From the NCBI RefSeq assembly GCF_000150275.1, contig NW_002060961.1:1010600-1074599 (forward strand): 64,000 nt of DNA, read 5' to 3'. Position numbers and translations under genes: made by a program. Under the pieces are notes generated by a model. That model had not been told where the DNA came from. It saw only the letters and a list, made by a program, of their open reading frames with translations, and made no database searches. Below, piece by piece: positions 1-10,265 of the stretch (the first letter of the stretch is position 1; the number at the start of each line of letters is the position of its first letter). This DNA comes from Trichoplax adhaerens. Its lineage: Eukaryota > Placozoa > Uniplacotomia > Trichoplacea > Trichoplacidae.

Positions 1-3000
1 TTCATATATTTTAGCTTCATTTTGAGATCCTAAAAATTCTCGTCTAGCATCTTGCGTAAGGAAGCTAGCTGGATTATCAATTTGTATACTATAATGTTCC
101 AATATATTTTGAAGTTCTTTTTTATCGTTGGCGATAATTCGACCTAATTGAGGAAGAAAGGATGGAAATTTGGAAATGTCACCAAATCATTATAATAAGA
201 TACGATCTAATTCATTCATGAAGGTCAGAAGCAATCGTGATCTAACCGTTTGCAGACTTTAGCTTGCACGTGGAATGGCCATCTCTCCGAATCTGCCTTT
301 CAAGGAAAATTTTGGGACCAAAATCTTTCCTGCGATATGCATCGGGGCCGTTGTTTGCTAAAGTTATTATAATCCGAGCGTATCTACGACAAAGAATTCA
401 AATAATATCGATGCATTTCAACTGTTGAGCAATTTCTTTACTATGTAAAAATATATTTCAAATGAGAATATCCGTATTTTAGACCGATATGCGGTAGTAT
501 GCAATGGATAAAAAGTACAATATTAGATATTGTAAGTATTCCTTTGCGAAATTATCCCTTTATGCATAGTTCCAGTATGATTAACTATAATGACGACAAC
601 AAATAATGTAAGTATTCTTTCGCGAAACTTTCCCTTTTTGCATCATTTTGCATGACTGATTTATGTATCACCAGTAATTTAAAGCGATATCCAGTTGTAT
701 ATCAGTGGATAAAAAGTACTATCAATACCACTGTTCTTGTCAACAACAGATAATGTGAGTATTCCTCGGCGAAACCTCCCTTTATGCATAATCCTTGTAT
801 GATTGATTTATGCATCGTTGGTAATTTTACAGCGATATGTAATTGTACGAAATGGATGAAAGTACTGTCTATCCAAGGTTGTTATTGACAACAACAGATT
901 ATGTAAGTATTCCGTTTGTGAAAGTTTCCCCTTCATGCGTGATTGATTTACGCTTTACGTCGTTATCACTGGTAATTTTAGATCGATATCCAGTTGTATG
1001 CAATGGATGGAAATTCTACATCTCCAATTGATATTGACAACAACAGGTCGTTAGTATTCCTTGGTGAAACTTTCCCTTTATACTGTACATAATCTTGCAT
1101 GAGTGATTAAGGTATTCCAAACGCGTAGTTATCCCTGGTAATTTTAGGCTGATATCCAGTTGTATGTAATGGATAGAAACTGTTCATCCGAGATTGACAT
1201 TGACAACAACAGATTATGTAAGTATTCCTTTGTCAAACTTTTCCTTTTATATGCGATAGTTTTGTATGATTGATTATATATGACTGTTAATTTAAGACCG
1301 ATATCCAATTGTACGCTATGGATGAAAAGCACTCTGTATCTGCTAGGCCTATTAATTAACACTTTAATTCGATAATGAGCTTCAAGCGTTGGAATATAAC
1401 ATTTCGCATGGTACTCACGTTTCAGCGGAAAGTCAATATTAATAATGGAATTCTTTTGCCAAACTCTCTTCATCATGCAATATCCTTGCATGATGGATTG
1501 GTAGATTACATCATTATTACTTGCCTATTAGCCATATCGATATTTTTTAATTTACACCTAACTTGAAGCGCTATCATATCACATTTGTCATGGCACTACA
1601 GTGTTGATGGAAAGTCAAATAACATGACAGTTTACTATCCATTGCAAGAACTGCAAGAACTGTATCCTGGTAGTAATTGAATATGGCATGTTATAAGCTA
1701 TTCAAGTTAATAAGATTGCAATGGGGATTCTTCTGAAACACCTTGACATTCGCCATTCTCAATACGATCTTGATCATTTTTTTATTTAATACGTCTTTCT
1801 CTCCTTCACGATATCGAATAACCATTTTCTATTTGGATATACTCGGTCAATGTTGTAAGGATTTGAAGACGTTGAGTACAATAGGAAATAAGGACTTTTA
1901 AAAGGTGCCTGGTAGGCAACAAGCGTAGTTTAACGGGTAGAGCAACTTAATTATTTCTTGTTCTATTTTGCGAGCAAGACTGGCATGGATGGGAAAACAG
2001 TTTCAGTAGCTATTATTCGGTGATGGGATAGTGGTCGATTTACTGAACTACGATGTAGGTAAGACTGGATTAAAACCAATGCACTCAGATCAAATAATGT
2101 GCTATTCAAAATGACACTATTGGCAACATCGATTACAATCATCGGACATGTTGTCCATTACGATAGCGCATTGGTGGCAAAATAGTTATCAAAGAATGTT
2201 GACTAATAACGTAGCAATGCAACCTACATACGCTAGCCAGAAGATATTAATGCGAATTCCTATGCTAAGACAATACTACTGTATCTTTTCCAGCTGTGGA
2301 TACACTAGGGTGCCCATTCAATGGATTATTTTGGAGATCATTTTACGCTTGTTGATGAAAATCGTTACTCGAATCTAGCTTAGCAACAGCATGGAACTAT
2401 TTTTACTAGCAAGATGATACATGTTGAGTCAATGGGCTTATTTTGGTTAGGTTGATGAAACTAATTTTGTTTAACGGCAGAGTGTAAACCTTCTGATCAC
2501 TGTATGAATAAAATGATGGAAAGAAGAACTGCTGCCAATGCAAAAGGGTTTTACAATTTGAGAGTCAAGATGGCTGACATTGGATTTGCCTAAGCGTATC
2601 ACTATAGGCCATTGAAATGCCAAGAAGATGGCACGAACTTGCCAGCAAATAGTAAAATACTTACTTGGCGTCTTTTTTAATGAATTCCTTCAAGGAAGAA
2701 GCTCGATTGGTAATGCTAGGACGTCCACTTAAGCAAATGATGATACCAGTCATGATTGCACTTTTACCACCTAGATTGAAGATTAAACTATTTTATTGAC
2801 ATGACAGCCATGATAAAATTGAATTGAATGTTATCGTAGTTCAATTGTTGCTAAGGTTAGGCTAAGAAAGGATCAAGCTTAGCAATAATCTATATCTGCT
2901 ATAGTAGATACTTACTTCCATTTCTGCCAATGATGATATTGACATTTCCTCCTAATGTCATCGACAGATTGGAATGGCACATAAAATTAATCAATTGGAT

Positions 3001-3842
3001 CTGTAGGATTATACCGCTTTTCGTTTGATCGTCTATTTGTGAATCATTGCTTTCTTCTATCTGCAATTGGCAAGACCATGTAAGAAAAAAAATGTATTAG
3101 TTCATTATAGAGTCGTTTGCTGTCAGTCGGCAATTTTCAAGACAAGGTAGTACGTTAAAGGTAGAAAAATGGAAGTTAGACTGATTGTGATGGAGTGCGG
3201 AGCGATGTAGGTGGAGAAGACGACTGGCACATTGGACAGTGTTGATGATGAAGAAATGTGGCGTCATAATTGTTTGTAGGAGGTTGGTAGCCTAAATAAA
3301 GGATGGTCATCGAAAGACGTTCAACTTTGAGGTCTAAAGTAGTCAACCTATGAGCCAAAGTGTTACTGATCTACTGTAGTTGCAATAATTCAAGCCAAGT
3401 GGATTCAAAATACTACATTAGAGCAGAAGGATGAAGCTGCATTGTGCAGTGTTGATGTTCAAGAACCGCCATGATTGAATGTGTTTATCATGTATCCTAT
3501 AGTCTAATACTAAGAAATGCAGCTATCGCTTCCTCGATCCTTGCACCCTAATGTCTGATTGAATGTGATCATTACCAGATCGTCGTCCAAGGCTTGTTCA
3601 TCATGATAATCATGATCGGCCTTTTGTTGGCTGTCTTGTGATTCTTCAACACGACGTTTTTGAGGAAGTGTATTACTACTGACAATGATACAATCATCTT
3701 CATCATCGATCCATCGTTTATGATCGGCATTTTGTTGGCTGTCTTGTGATTCTTCAACACGACGTTTTTTAGGTAGTGTATTACTACTGACAATGATACA
3801 ATCATCTTCATCATCGATCCATCGTTTATGTCTGTCAGCCAT
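1..3842 (-). CDS. SMC6: SMC6 (structural maintenance of chromosomes 6), N-terminal part, gene runs off the left edge
   Basis: SMC6 is the ATPase partner of SMC5 in the nuclear SMC5/6 complex used in DNA repair. Exons on the minus strand, in coding order: 3842-3576 (89 codons), 3060-2916, 2770-2665, and 143-1. The phases of the first three agree (0, then a Ser codon split A|GT). The exon 2/3 join gives GRNGSGKSAIMTG, a Walker A loop, preceded by INFMCHS, which matches the SMC6 head (human LKNFMCHS). Exon 3 reads on to SGRPSITNRASSLKEFIKK, as in SMC6. The 1-143 exon contains IQIDNPASFLTQDARREFL, matching the SMC6 signature IQVDNPVSVLTQ. Between 144 and 2664 I could not place the intervening exons; a weak candidate near 2560-2615 did not fit the phase. 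The first exon holds a duplicated 36-residue block described separately. SMC5 was considered, but the INFMCHS and LTQD motifs favour SMC6. Confidence 0.86.
144..2664. other. SMC6 internal region with unplaced exons
   Basis: This stretch must hold the SMC6 exons encoding the segment between the TNRASSLKEF region and the IQIDNP region, about 60 residues in the human protein. I could not identify them with confidence. The visible content is the tandem array at 480-1340 and AT-rich non-coding-looking sequence. Short open frames here have no family resemblance. Confidence 0.5.
480..1340. repeat. Degenerate tandem array, about 150-bp unit, inside SMC6 intron
   Basis: About six diverged copies of a 140-200 bp unit. 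Landmarks recurring in each copy are a GATATCCAGTTGTA-like word (near 486, 685, 834, 984, 1150 and 1300), TTGACAACAACAGATTATG, GTAAGTATTCC and CCCTTTATGCAT. A further diverged pair of related segments follows at about 1375-1620. No coding capacity is evident. The array lies in the unresolved part of the SMC6 gene. Confidence 0.75.
3605..3829 (-). repeat. In-frame tandem duplication of a 36-codon block in SMC6 exon 1
   Basis: Two nearly identical 108-bp units lie head to tail in the first SMC6 exon, differing at only a few bases. Each encodes a tryptophan-containing acidic stretch (WIDDEDD), then CIIVSS, then a basic cluster (KKRR in the first unit, QKRR in the second), then a Ser/Gln/Glu-rich tail. 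The near identity shows the duplication is recent or homogenised. CIIV flanked by acidic residues resembles a SUMO-interacting motif, and the basic cluster resembles a nuclear localisation signal. Both functional readings are inference. Confidence 0.9.
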
Positions 3843-4853
3843 GTTGAATCTTCATCAATTGCATAAGGAAAAGTAGGCTAGCCCACCATCAGGCAAGATG
3901 GGAGTTTTCGATTTGAGGCGAAAGTAGCGTGCCCAACTGCGCATGTACCCTGTATTGATGGGCGTAAACCACCTGTATCTTCCCTGCCCGGTTAGGATGA
4001 CAGAGGGCCTTTGGTAACCCCTTGCGGTATACAGTACATACAGTGTACGTATACTGTCATCGACCGTGTCCCATTTTGATGCAGGGATTACTATAGAAAA
4101 AATTCGACCCCCCCCCCACCCAGGGTGTACGTTATCTGATCCATGTTGATAGGCCTCCCATAAACGGTCGGTCGTTTGAAGTTGGCGGTCTAGTCGTTTA
4201 CCAGACTGATATTTCATCGATAGTGTGGACTAGTCCGAAAGGTCTGGTATCCGATACGATACTGTATCACCTACAGTACTTAGAGTAGGTATCCAGTACA
4301 GTACTTTAGAGTCGATATACTGTACACTGTACAGTACTGCAGACTCTACTGCGCAAATTTACTGCGCACAGTGCAAGAGGCGATAGAAGGAAAGACGGAC
4401 TGCCAACGGCTGGTCAACTACCTAACAACGGTATGGCTGACTGTTTTACTGGTCATTTCAACTCAATGGTATCTCTGAAATGATACACTGTACTGTCCGT
4501 GATTGCTATCCAAACGAGCTACGAGCTTGCTGACGAAAGGGTAGTATAGTAGACGGTTTCAGTCATAGCGTCTAGCAGAATGACCAGAAAAATGGTCAAC
4601 CTTGCGGGTATTTTGCTGGCCAAGGTTTGTTGCCGATCTCTATTTCCCTTTAGCACTTCCTCAGGCTGAGATTGCTGCTGGAATTGAGCTGCTGGCTAAA
4701 ATTGCTTTAGCCCTACCAATCGAGTGGGTTGAATTGGAGCTTGGCTGAAGTGATTTCCATTTTGGATGTTTGCAATCCCTACTGGCCATTTCGGTCATCC
4801 TTCGGCACTGTAGTAGCAACAACATACTGGTCCTGCAATCTAGCAACATCACC
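3843..4853. promoter_or_regulatory. Head-to-head intergenic region between SMC6 and the JmjC gene
   Basis: The two start codons face away from each other across 1,011 bp, so this segment must contain both promoters. It holds a run of ten C (4108-4117) and a cluster of GTAC palindromes at 4225-4345. No TATA box or other core element could be assigned with confidence. A 120-codon open frame (4217-3855, minus) ends 12 bases before the SMC6 start and has no recognisable family. Confidence 0.5.
4225..4345. repeat. GTAC-palindrome cluster
   Basis: Dense overlapping palindromic words of the type TACTGTAC, GTACAGTAC and TACAGTGTAC lie between the divergent SMC6 and JmjC genes. The same words form larger arrays at 35395-35510, 54895-55035 and 61080-62910. 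Confidence 0.8.
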
Positions 4854-7800
4854 ATGTCAACGACGACCACAACGTCCATTCAGGTGGTCGACGGCAATCT
4901 CTTGGATATCGAGCAATTTCGATCTCGTTATTTACATCAATGCCAGCCTGTTATCATTCAAAATCATGTCACCTCTTGGCCAGCTTACAATGCATGGGAT
5001 TTCCAGTCTTTAAAGTCAAGAGTCGGTGATAACATGGTACACATTCGAAGAAATACTGATCAACAAGACTACAAGGTAGTGTTCGGTAGACAGGTTGCAA
5101 AGCCAATCCAGTAGCATGCAAACACCTCTTCAGTGCAAGCAATTAGTTATACGTTGTACCATAGTCTACTAAATTACAGGTGCATCGAGTAGTCCATGAT
5201 TGTATATATTGCAAGAAACACTGATCAGCAAGACTACAAGGCAGTGTACAGTAGACGGGCTGCAAAGCCAATCTAGTAGCATGCAAACATCTCTTCACTG
5301 CAATAATTAGTTATAGATATAACGTTGTAGCTTGGACTACTAAATTACGAGTGCATCGAGTAATTTATGGTTGTACATATTGCAAGAAACACTATTCAAC
5401 ACGACTGCAAGGTAGTGTACAGTAAACGGACTGCAAAGCCAATCCAGTAGCATGGACTAATAAATTACAGGTGTATCGAACAGTCTATGCTTGTACATAT
5501 TGCAAGAAACACCAATCAACAAGAGTACAAAGTAGTGTACAGTAGACGGGCTGCAAGGCCAATCCAGTAGCATGCAAACGTCTTTTCAGTGCAATAATTA
5601 GTTACAGATATAACGTTGTAGCATGGACTACTAAATTACAGGTGCATCGAGTAGTCTATGGTTGTATGTATTGCAAGAAACACCAATCAACAAAACTACA
5701 AAATAGTGTACAGCAGACGGGCTGTAAAGCCAATCCAGTAGCATAAAAACACGTCTTCAGTTCAATAATTAGATATAAAGAAACACTGATCAGCAAAACT
5801 CTAAGGTAGAATGTAGTAAACCGGCTGGAAAGACAATTATTATTATGTTGTACACATTCGAAGAAACACCGATTAGCAAGACTACATAGTAGTGTACAAT
5901 AGTCTGGCTACATAGCGCATCGCTTCAATAACAAGACGATATCCTTGTTCAGCAGTTGTATGTCTGTCGTGTATTGACATTGTGCTTATATAAAATATTA
6001 GCCTAGACCACAATAACATCCAAAGATATAGTCCAAATATAGATTGGGATAACGTAGGATCAATATTTCTCCGTCTGCAATCTGATCCCCTTCAAACCGA
6101 TATCGTTCGAGTGCTGCACAACTGTATTTTATTCTTCTTTTGCTTATGGCGGGCAGTCAAGCTAAGAGAGACAAATATTGATTAGTAGTGTATGCTGATT
6201 GCAATTCTAATCATAGTCATGTAATCGTCATACTTTTGCTAGTAGTACAGGACCGCATTATACGCCAGGACTTGCAGTTGCAGCAGCGTACTTGGTCCCA
6301 GTCAAATTGCGACCATTCGAATGTATGGTAGTACAGTATAGTCGAGTGCAAGATGGTTTGCATGGGCATAACAGTACTTTCATCTCTCATTGTGGGCAAT
6401 CTAGCCATTTTATGATAATGTCGAGTAATACTCATCAGTGATGAGTGATCACCAATCTGATGACTGCAAGCGATGCCAGCAGTAAATAATGATATACTGT
6501 CGGTTTGAAATTTTAAAATACATTGCGTAATAGCCGCCTAATTCATCTATTTGGATACTACAGGTCGGTAAAAGCTATAATATCGAACAAACTACCTTAG
6601 CAACCTACTTGAACAATGTTGAGATGCAATCACCCAAGGCGAAAGGTTCTTATTTAGCCGTTCAAAATATCAAGCAAACTTTTCCTCAGTTAGAGGTGAG
6701 ATAGATCTGCTGTAGAATGACGGTACTTCCTTTCATATTGTCTACTTGACGCTTGAATAGCCTGTATTGATTTTGATGAAACTACTATATCTACACGTGA
6801 TGTTAATCTTTGAATCAATGACCTGCAAATAAATGTGCTAGTCTTGCTCTATATCATGCATCTATACAGTAAAACGTTTGTTGAATACAATTTCTGTAAT
6901 TAGGATACGGCATCAGCCAATCCTATTCATAAACTAATCGTCTTTCAGCTTTTACTGAATGAGAACCATGCAACTTTCTTTTGCAGGATGATGTTATTAT
7001 TCCTAAATACGTTGGCAAAATGCACGGTGGGCCTTTTATGTGGATTGCTTATCAAGGCCACTATGGTAAGTACAGTACAGTGGTATAGAAATGTAATGTC
7101 AAATGATGTCGTAATACTCATACGATCGTGATTGTCTTATGCTATATATTAATCCACTAGTTAACATAACAATTTTTAGCGATGTTATCAATATAAATGA
7201 ATGTGTCGTCGTATCGGCAAAAGAAGTTGGAACCTATACAAACAACCATACCTTATACTATATTTTAAGATATATTTTTTACACTGCAGCATGCTAACAT
7301 GCGTAAACTTATTGATTTAACGACGTCGATTCGTCATATGCAATGGAGTCGAAATAGCTTCCATTGTTATGTGTAGCATCAAGGTTAGGTCAATCTTGTA
7401 TCGTAGTTATACATCCATTGAAAATAATATGTTCATGGAGCGTTATAAAGTTAACATTTAATCTCTAGCAGCCAAAGCCTATAGTTAAACCGCAGTAACT
7501 CATAACTTTGTTTAAAATGGTAGTCGCTCAAGAATACACATTATACGTATTCCTAAATTTTAGAAATCTGATCCGTACTTTGATTGTCATAGAGTTTTGC
7601 CATTTAGATCCTGATGACAATTTCCTTGCTATGATCAGAGGACGTAAACGTGTTCGACTATACGGCTGTCAGACCCAGCCTTTGTATCCTAATCCACTTG
7701 GATCCAAAGGACGTACTATACAGTCACAAGTAGATTGCGATAACCCTGACTATCAAAAATTTCCCCTGTTCCACAACTCACAGTGTCAAGAATATGTTTT

Positions 7801-8586
7801 GGAATCTGGTGAAATGTATGCTTACTAAATTATGATGATTGCGAATATGAGTAATTCTTACTGCCTCAGTAATAAATTCCATAACGCAATTGCCTTGCAA
7901 ACGTTCATTTCATTACATTATTACTGTGCTAAATGTTTAACCATTTCTTTTATATTCGCCATTACATATGGTATTAGGCTTTTTATACCTGCATTTTGCT
8001 GGCATCAAGTGACCTCGTTGGATACTTCCATCTCTATTAACATGTTCTTTGGAGATCATGGGGATTGCAATTATTTATCAAAGATTATGGTAATAAGTAC
8101 AATTCTTTACGAGGATGATTCTGTAGATTCTGCTATAGCTTGCTACGTTACTCGACGCCCACATCCATCACTCAAATTAGCCAAACAGTATATAGTTATG
8201 TACATAGCCTTGACACCAGCAATACTTTTGTTCCTCATGAATTAAATATTAATTCATTATAGAAAGAACCATACTGGGACGCATTTTCATACTGGTTTTT
8301 AAATATTATTGAACAAAATCGACCTTTAGAATCATTCCGCCGTATATTAGCAAACCTACCGCAATCGATTGACAATTTTTTCCTAAAGCAGTATCATGAA
8401 ATAAACATTACTTCGGAAATACGTGAAAAATTAATCCGACTGGTCCTTGATTACTGTCAATTAAAAGAACTTCCACAGGCGGAGGAGTATGACTTCACCT
8501 GTTGCATATTAAACGATTGCTTAATTGTATGCCAAAACTTCGCAGCCTTTGTACATAATACTGCTCCTGTTCTTTTTTTTGTTTAG
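4854..8586 (+). CDS. JmjC-domain Fe(II)/2-oxoglutarate oxygenase, TYW5-like
   Basis: Six exons with consistent phases: 4854-5075, 6564-6695, 6987-7065, 7593-7815, 7978-8089, 8263-8586. They encode about 363 residues, close to the size of small cupin-type JmjC enzymes. The iron triad is visible as HLD (His148, Asp150) in FCHLDPDDN and distal His228 in LFIPAFCWHQV. Lys163 in RGRKRVRLYG sits where the family binds 2-oxoglutarate. The spacing and the words NPDYQKFPLF and LFIPA match human TYW5, which hydroxylates wybutosine in tRNA. HSPBAP1-like and JMJD7-like enzymes remain possible, so no gene symbol is given. The start was chosen at 4854 (context CACCATG) rather than an upstream in-frame codon. 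The C-terminal part after residue 255 is poorly conserved. Intron 1 contains repeated copies of the end of exon 1. Confidence 0.82.
5040..5910 (+). repeat. Intronic tandem array derived from the 3' end of JmjC exon 1 and its splice donor
   Basis: The real exon 1 end, 5040-5075 (ACATTCGAAGAAA...GACTACAAG followed by GTAGTG), is echoed at about 5205, 5380, 5500, 5670, 5780 and 5850. Unit length is about 70-175 bp. The copies keep AAGAAACAC...CAA/GACTACAAGG(T/C)AGTGTACAGTAGACGGGCTGCAAAGCCAATCC-like content in varying states of decay. Several keep a potential GT donor at the same place. Spacer words GTGCATCGAGTAGT and CTAAATTACAGG also recur. Confidence 0.85.
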
Positions 8587-10265
8587 GAGAAATGGTAAAC
8601 ATCCACCGGCATTAAAAATTAGAGGTTTACTATGGAGAAAGTAAAATTTTAGCCTGGTACAATTGTAAATTGTCGTATTTCGGAAATTATAGTACATATA
8701 TCAAAGATAGACGTGCTTATAGCGAAGACTTACAAGAAACGTGGTTTCTGACTTCAAAAATGTGCATTTTTTAATTGTAGCTCTAGTCAGAGAGTAGAAG
8801 CTGTTGTATTAATCTCGAATGTAATATTAAGATACAACGATAATATCAAATTTTTATTATTAATTGGAATACTTTAAATAAATCAGTAAGTACGAACATC
8901 AATGCATGTATAGTGGCTAATCATACATCACAAAAATGTGTGTTTTTAATTTATTATTGCTATAGTCAGAAAGCAGTTAAAAGCTCTTGTATGAACCATA
9001 CAGTAAATATGATACAAAGATACTACGATTATATCAATTTTTATTATACTGTAATTCAGGATAATTGAAATAAATAAATCGGTAATTAATAAAATCAAAT
9101 CCAGGTATAGTAGTTAATCATATACGATCTTCCTATTTTGCAAGATATTATTAGTATACGCAGTAATAAGGTATGATACGATTTCAATCGACGAGCATCA
9201 CAGTAAATGATATGCATTATTACTTTATTTTTACTTTAATTTGTGTTCGTTTATAAAGTATAAAGATGTGATACTTATTTGCTCACAGTAAATAAATACT
9301 CGTATATATAATGTTATATCGTGCTTATGCTACTCTCTCGCTAATATTTGATCCATGAAAGATAAACGTGCACTCTTGCACATCATCAGTCTACAAGCAA
9401 AACGAAAATAATTGGCAGTCTTTCATTTTTTAATAATTGATTTTGTTCGATTATACGACTGTATATACAGTAAATGTTTATATGTATAGTATAAGATGAT
9501 ACACTTGTTACAGCATGAACACTTATACCGTGCTTGTGCTATTCTCTCGCTAATGTTTGATTTCATGAAGATGATTTACATACAGTCTTTCCATTTTATG
9601 CAGCCCTGTTCAAATAACATTTCTTGATAATACGAGTAAGTTCTGGATTGGTACCTACGATAAACTACAGCTGCAATTTGATCTGCAAATGGATTGGATA
9701 GTTATACAGTACTTATAGAAGTAAAACAATCTATAGTCAAAAGCAAGTGAAGTGCAACAGGCACAAATCGACCTCAGTGGTAATGATTTATTATTAAAAA
9801 TAGACATCGATTTGTTTTCAAAAGAGAAAATGTCATTAGTACTTATAATCGTATGCAATAATTGTAATCTACTCGGTTATTTATACAGAACAGTTTCATC
9901 AAATAAAGCAAAATTTATCATCGAGTCAATTTGGGCTAACAGTTTTGTAAATATTAAAGAAACTGTCAAATGCCATTTCCAGTTAAGCAATGATTTACAT
10001 ATAACCTTACTGCACTTTCAAAATATTGATTTAATGCCAAATATTTTCAAATATTGTATTAACATAAAACGATACGAATATATGGAAGAATGTAGTACTT
10101 TATAGAGCGTTTTATTAAGAATTCTGCATTTTTGTAAATATTACATGTATCAATCAATATTTAGGACTGCATTGATTTTTGAACTGTTATAATGTATTTC
10201 TGTAATGATAAATGTAAACTATTTATCTGCAATAAATCCAGTGAAATTAAATTTAGGCGTATCGA
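8587..10265. other. Convergent intergenic region between the JmjC gene and ZNHIT6
   Basis: This is a tail-to-tail spacer with no recognisable gene. It contains two loose tandem duplications. One has a unit of about 185 bp (8750-8930 and 8935-9120), sharing CAAAAATGTG, CTAGTCAGA and TATCAATTTTTATTAT. The other has a unit of about 210 bp, with TCGTGCTTATGCTACTCTCTCGCTAAT near 9320 and its relative near 9525. A 117-codon frame at 9752-10105 begins with GTG and has no family resemblance. Confidence 0.6.

Noticed and set aside
1905-1995. tRNA-like stretch with GTAGTTTAACGGGTAGAGCAAC
   Set aside because: A tRNA D-arm-like word is present, but no matching B box (GGTTCGANNCC) or paired acceptor stem could be found.
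3855-4217. 120-codon minus-strand frame just upstream of SMC6
   Set aside because: It starts with ATG and ends 12 bases before the SMC6 start, but it runs through a ten-C homopolymer, lacks any recognisable motif and lies in the expected 5' region. At most it is an upstream open frame.
9752-10105. 117-codon plus-strand frame
   Set aside because: It begins with GTG, has no recognised family, and lies in a tail-to-tail spacer.
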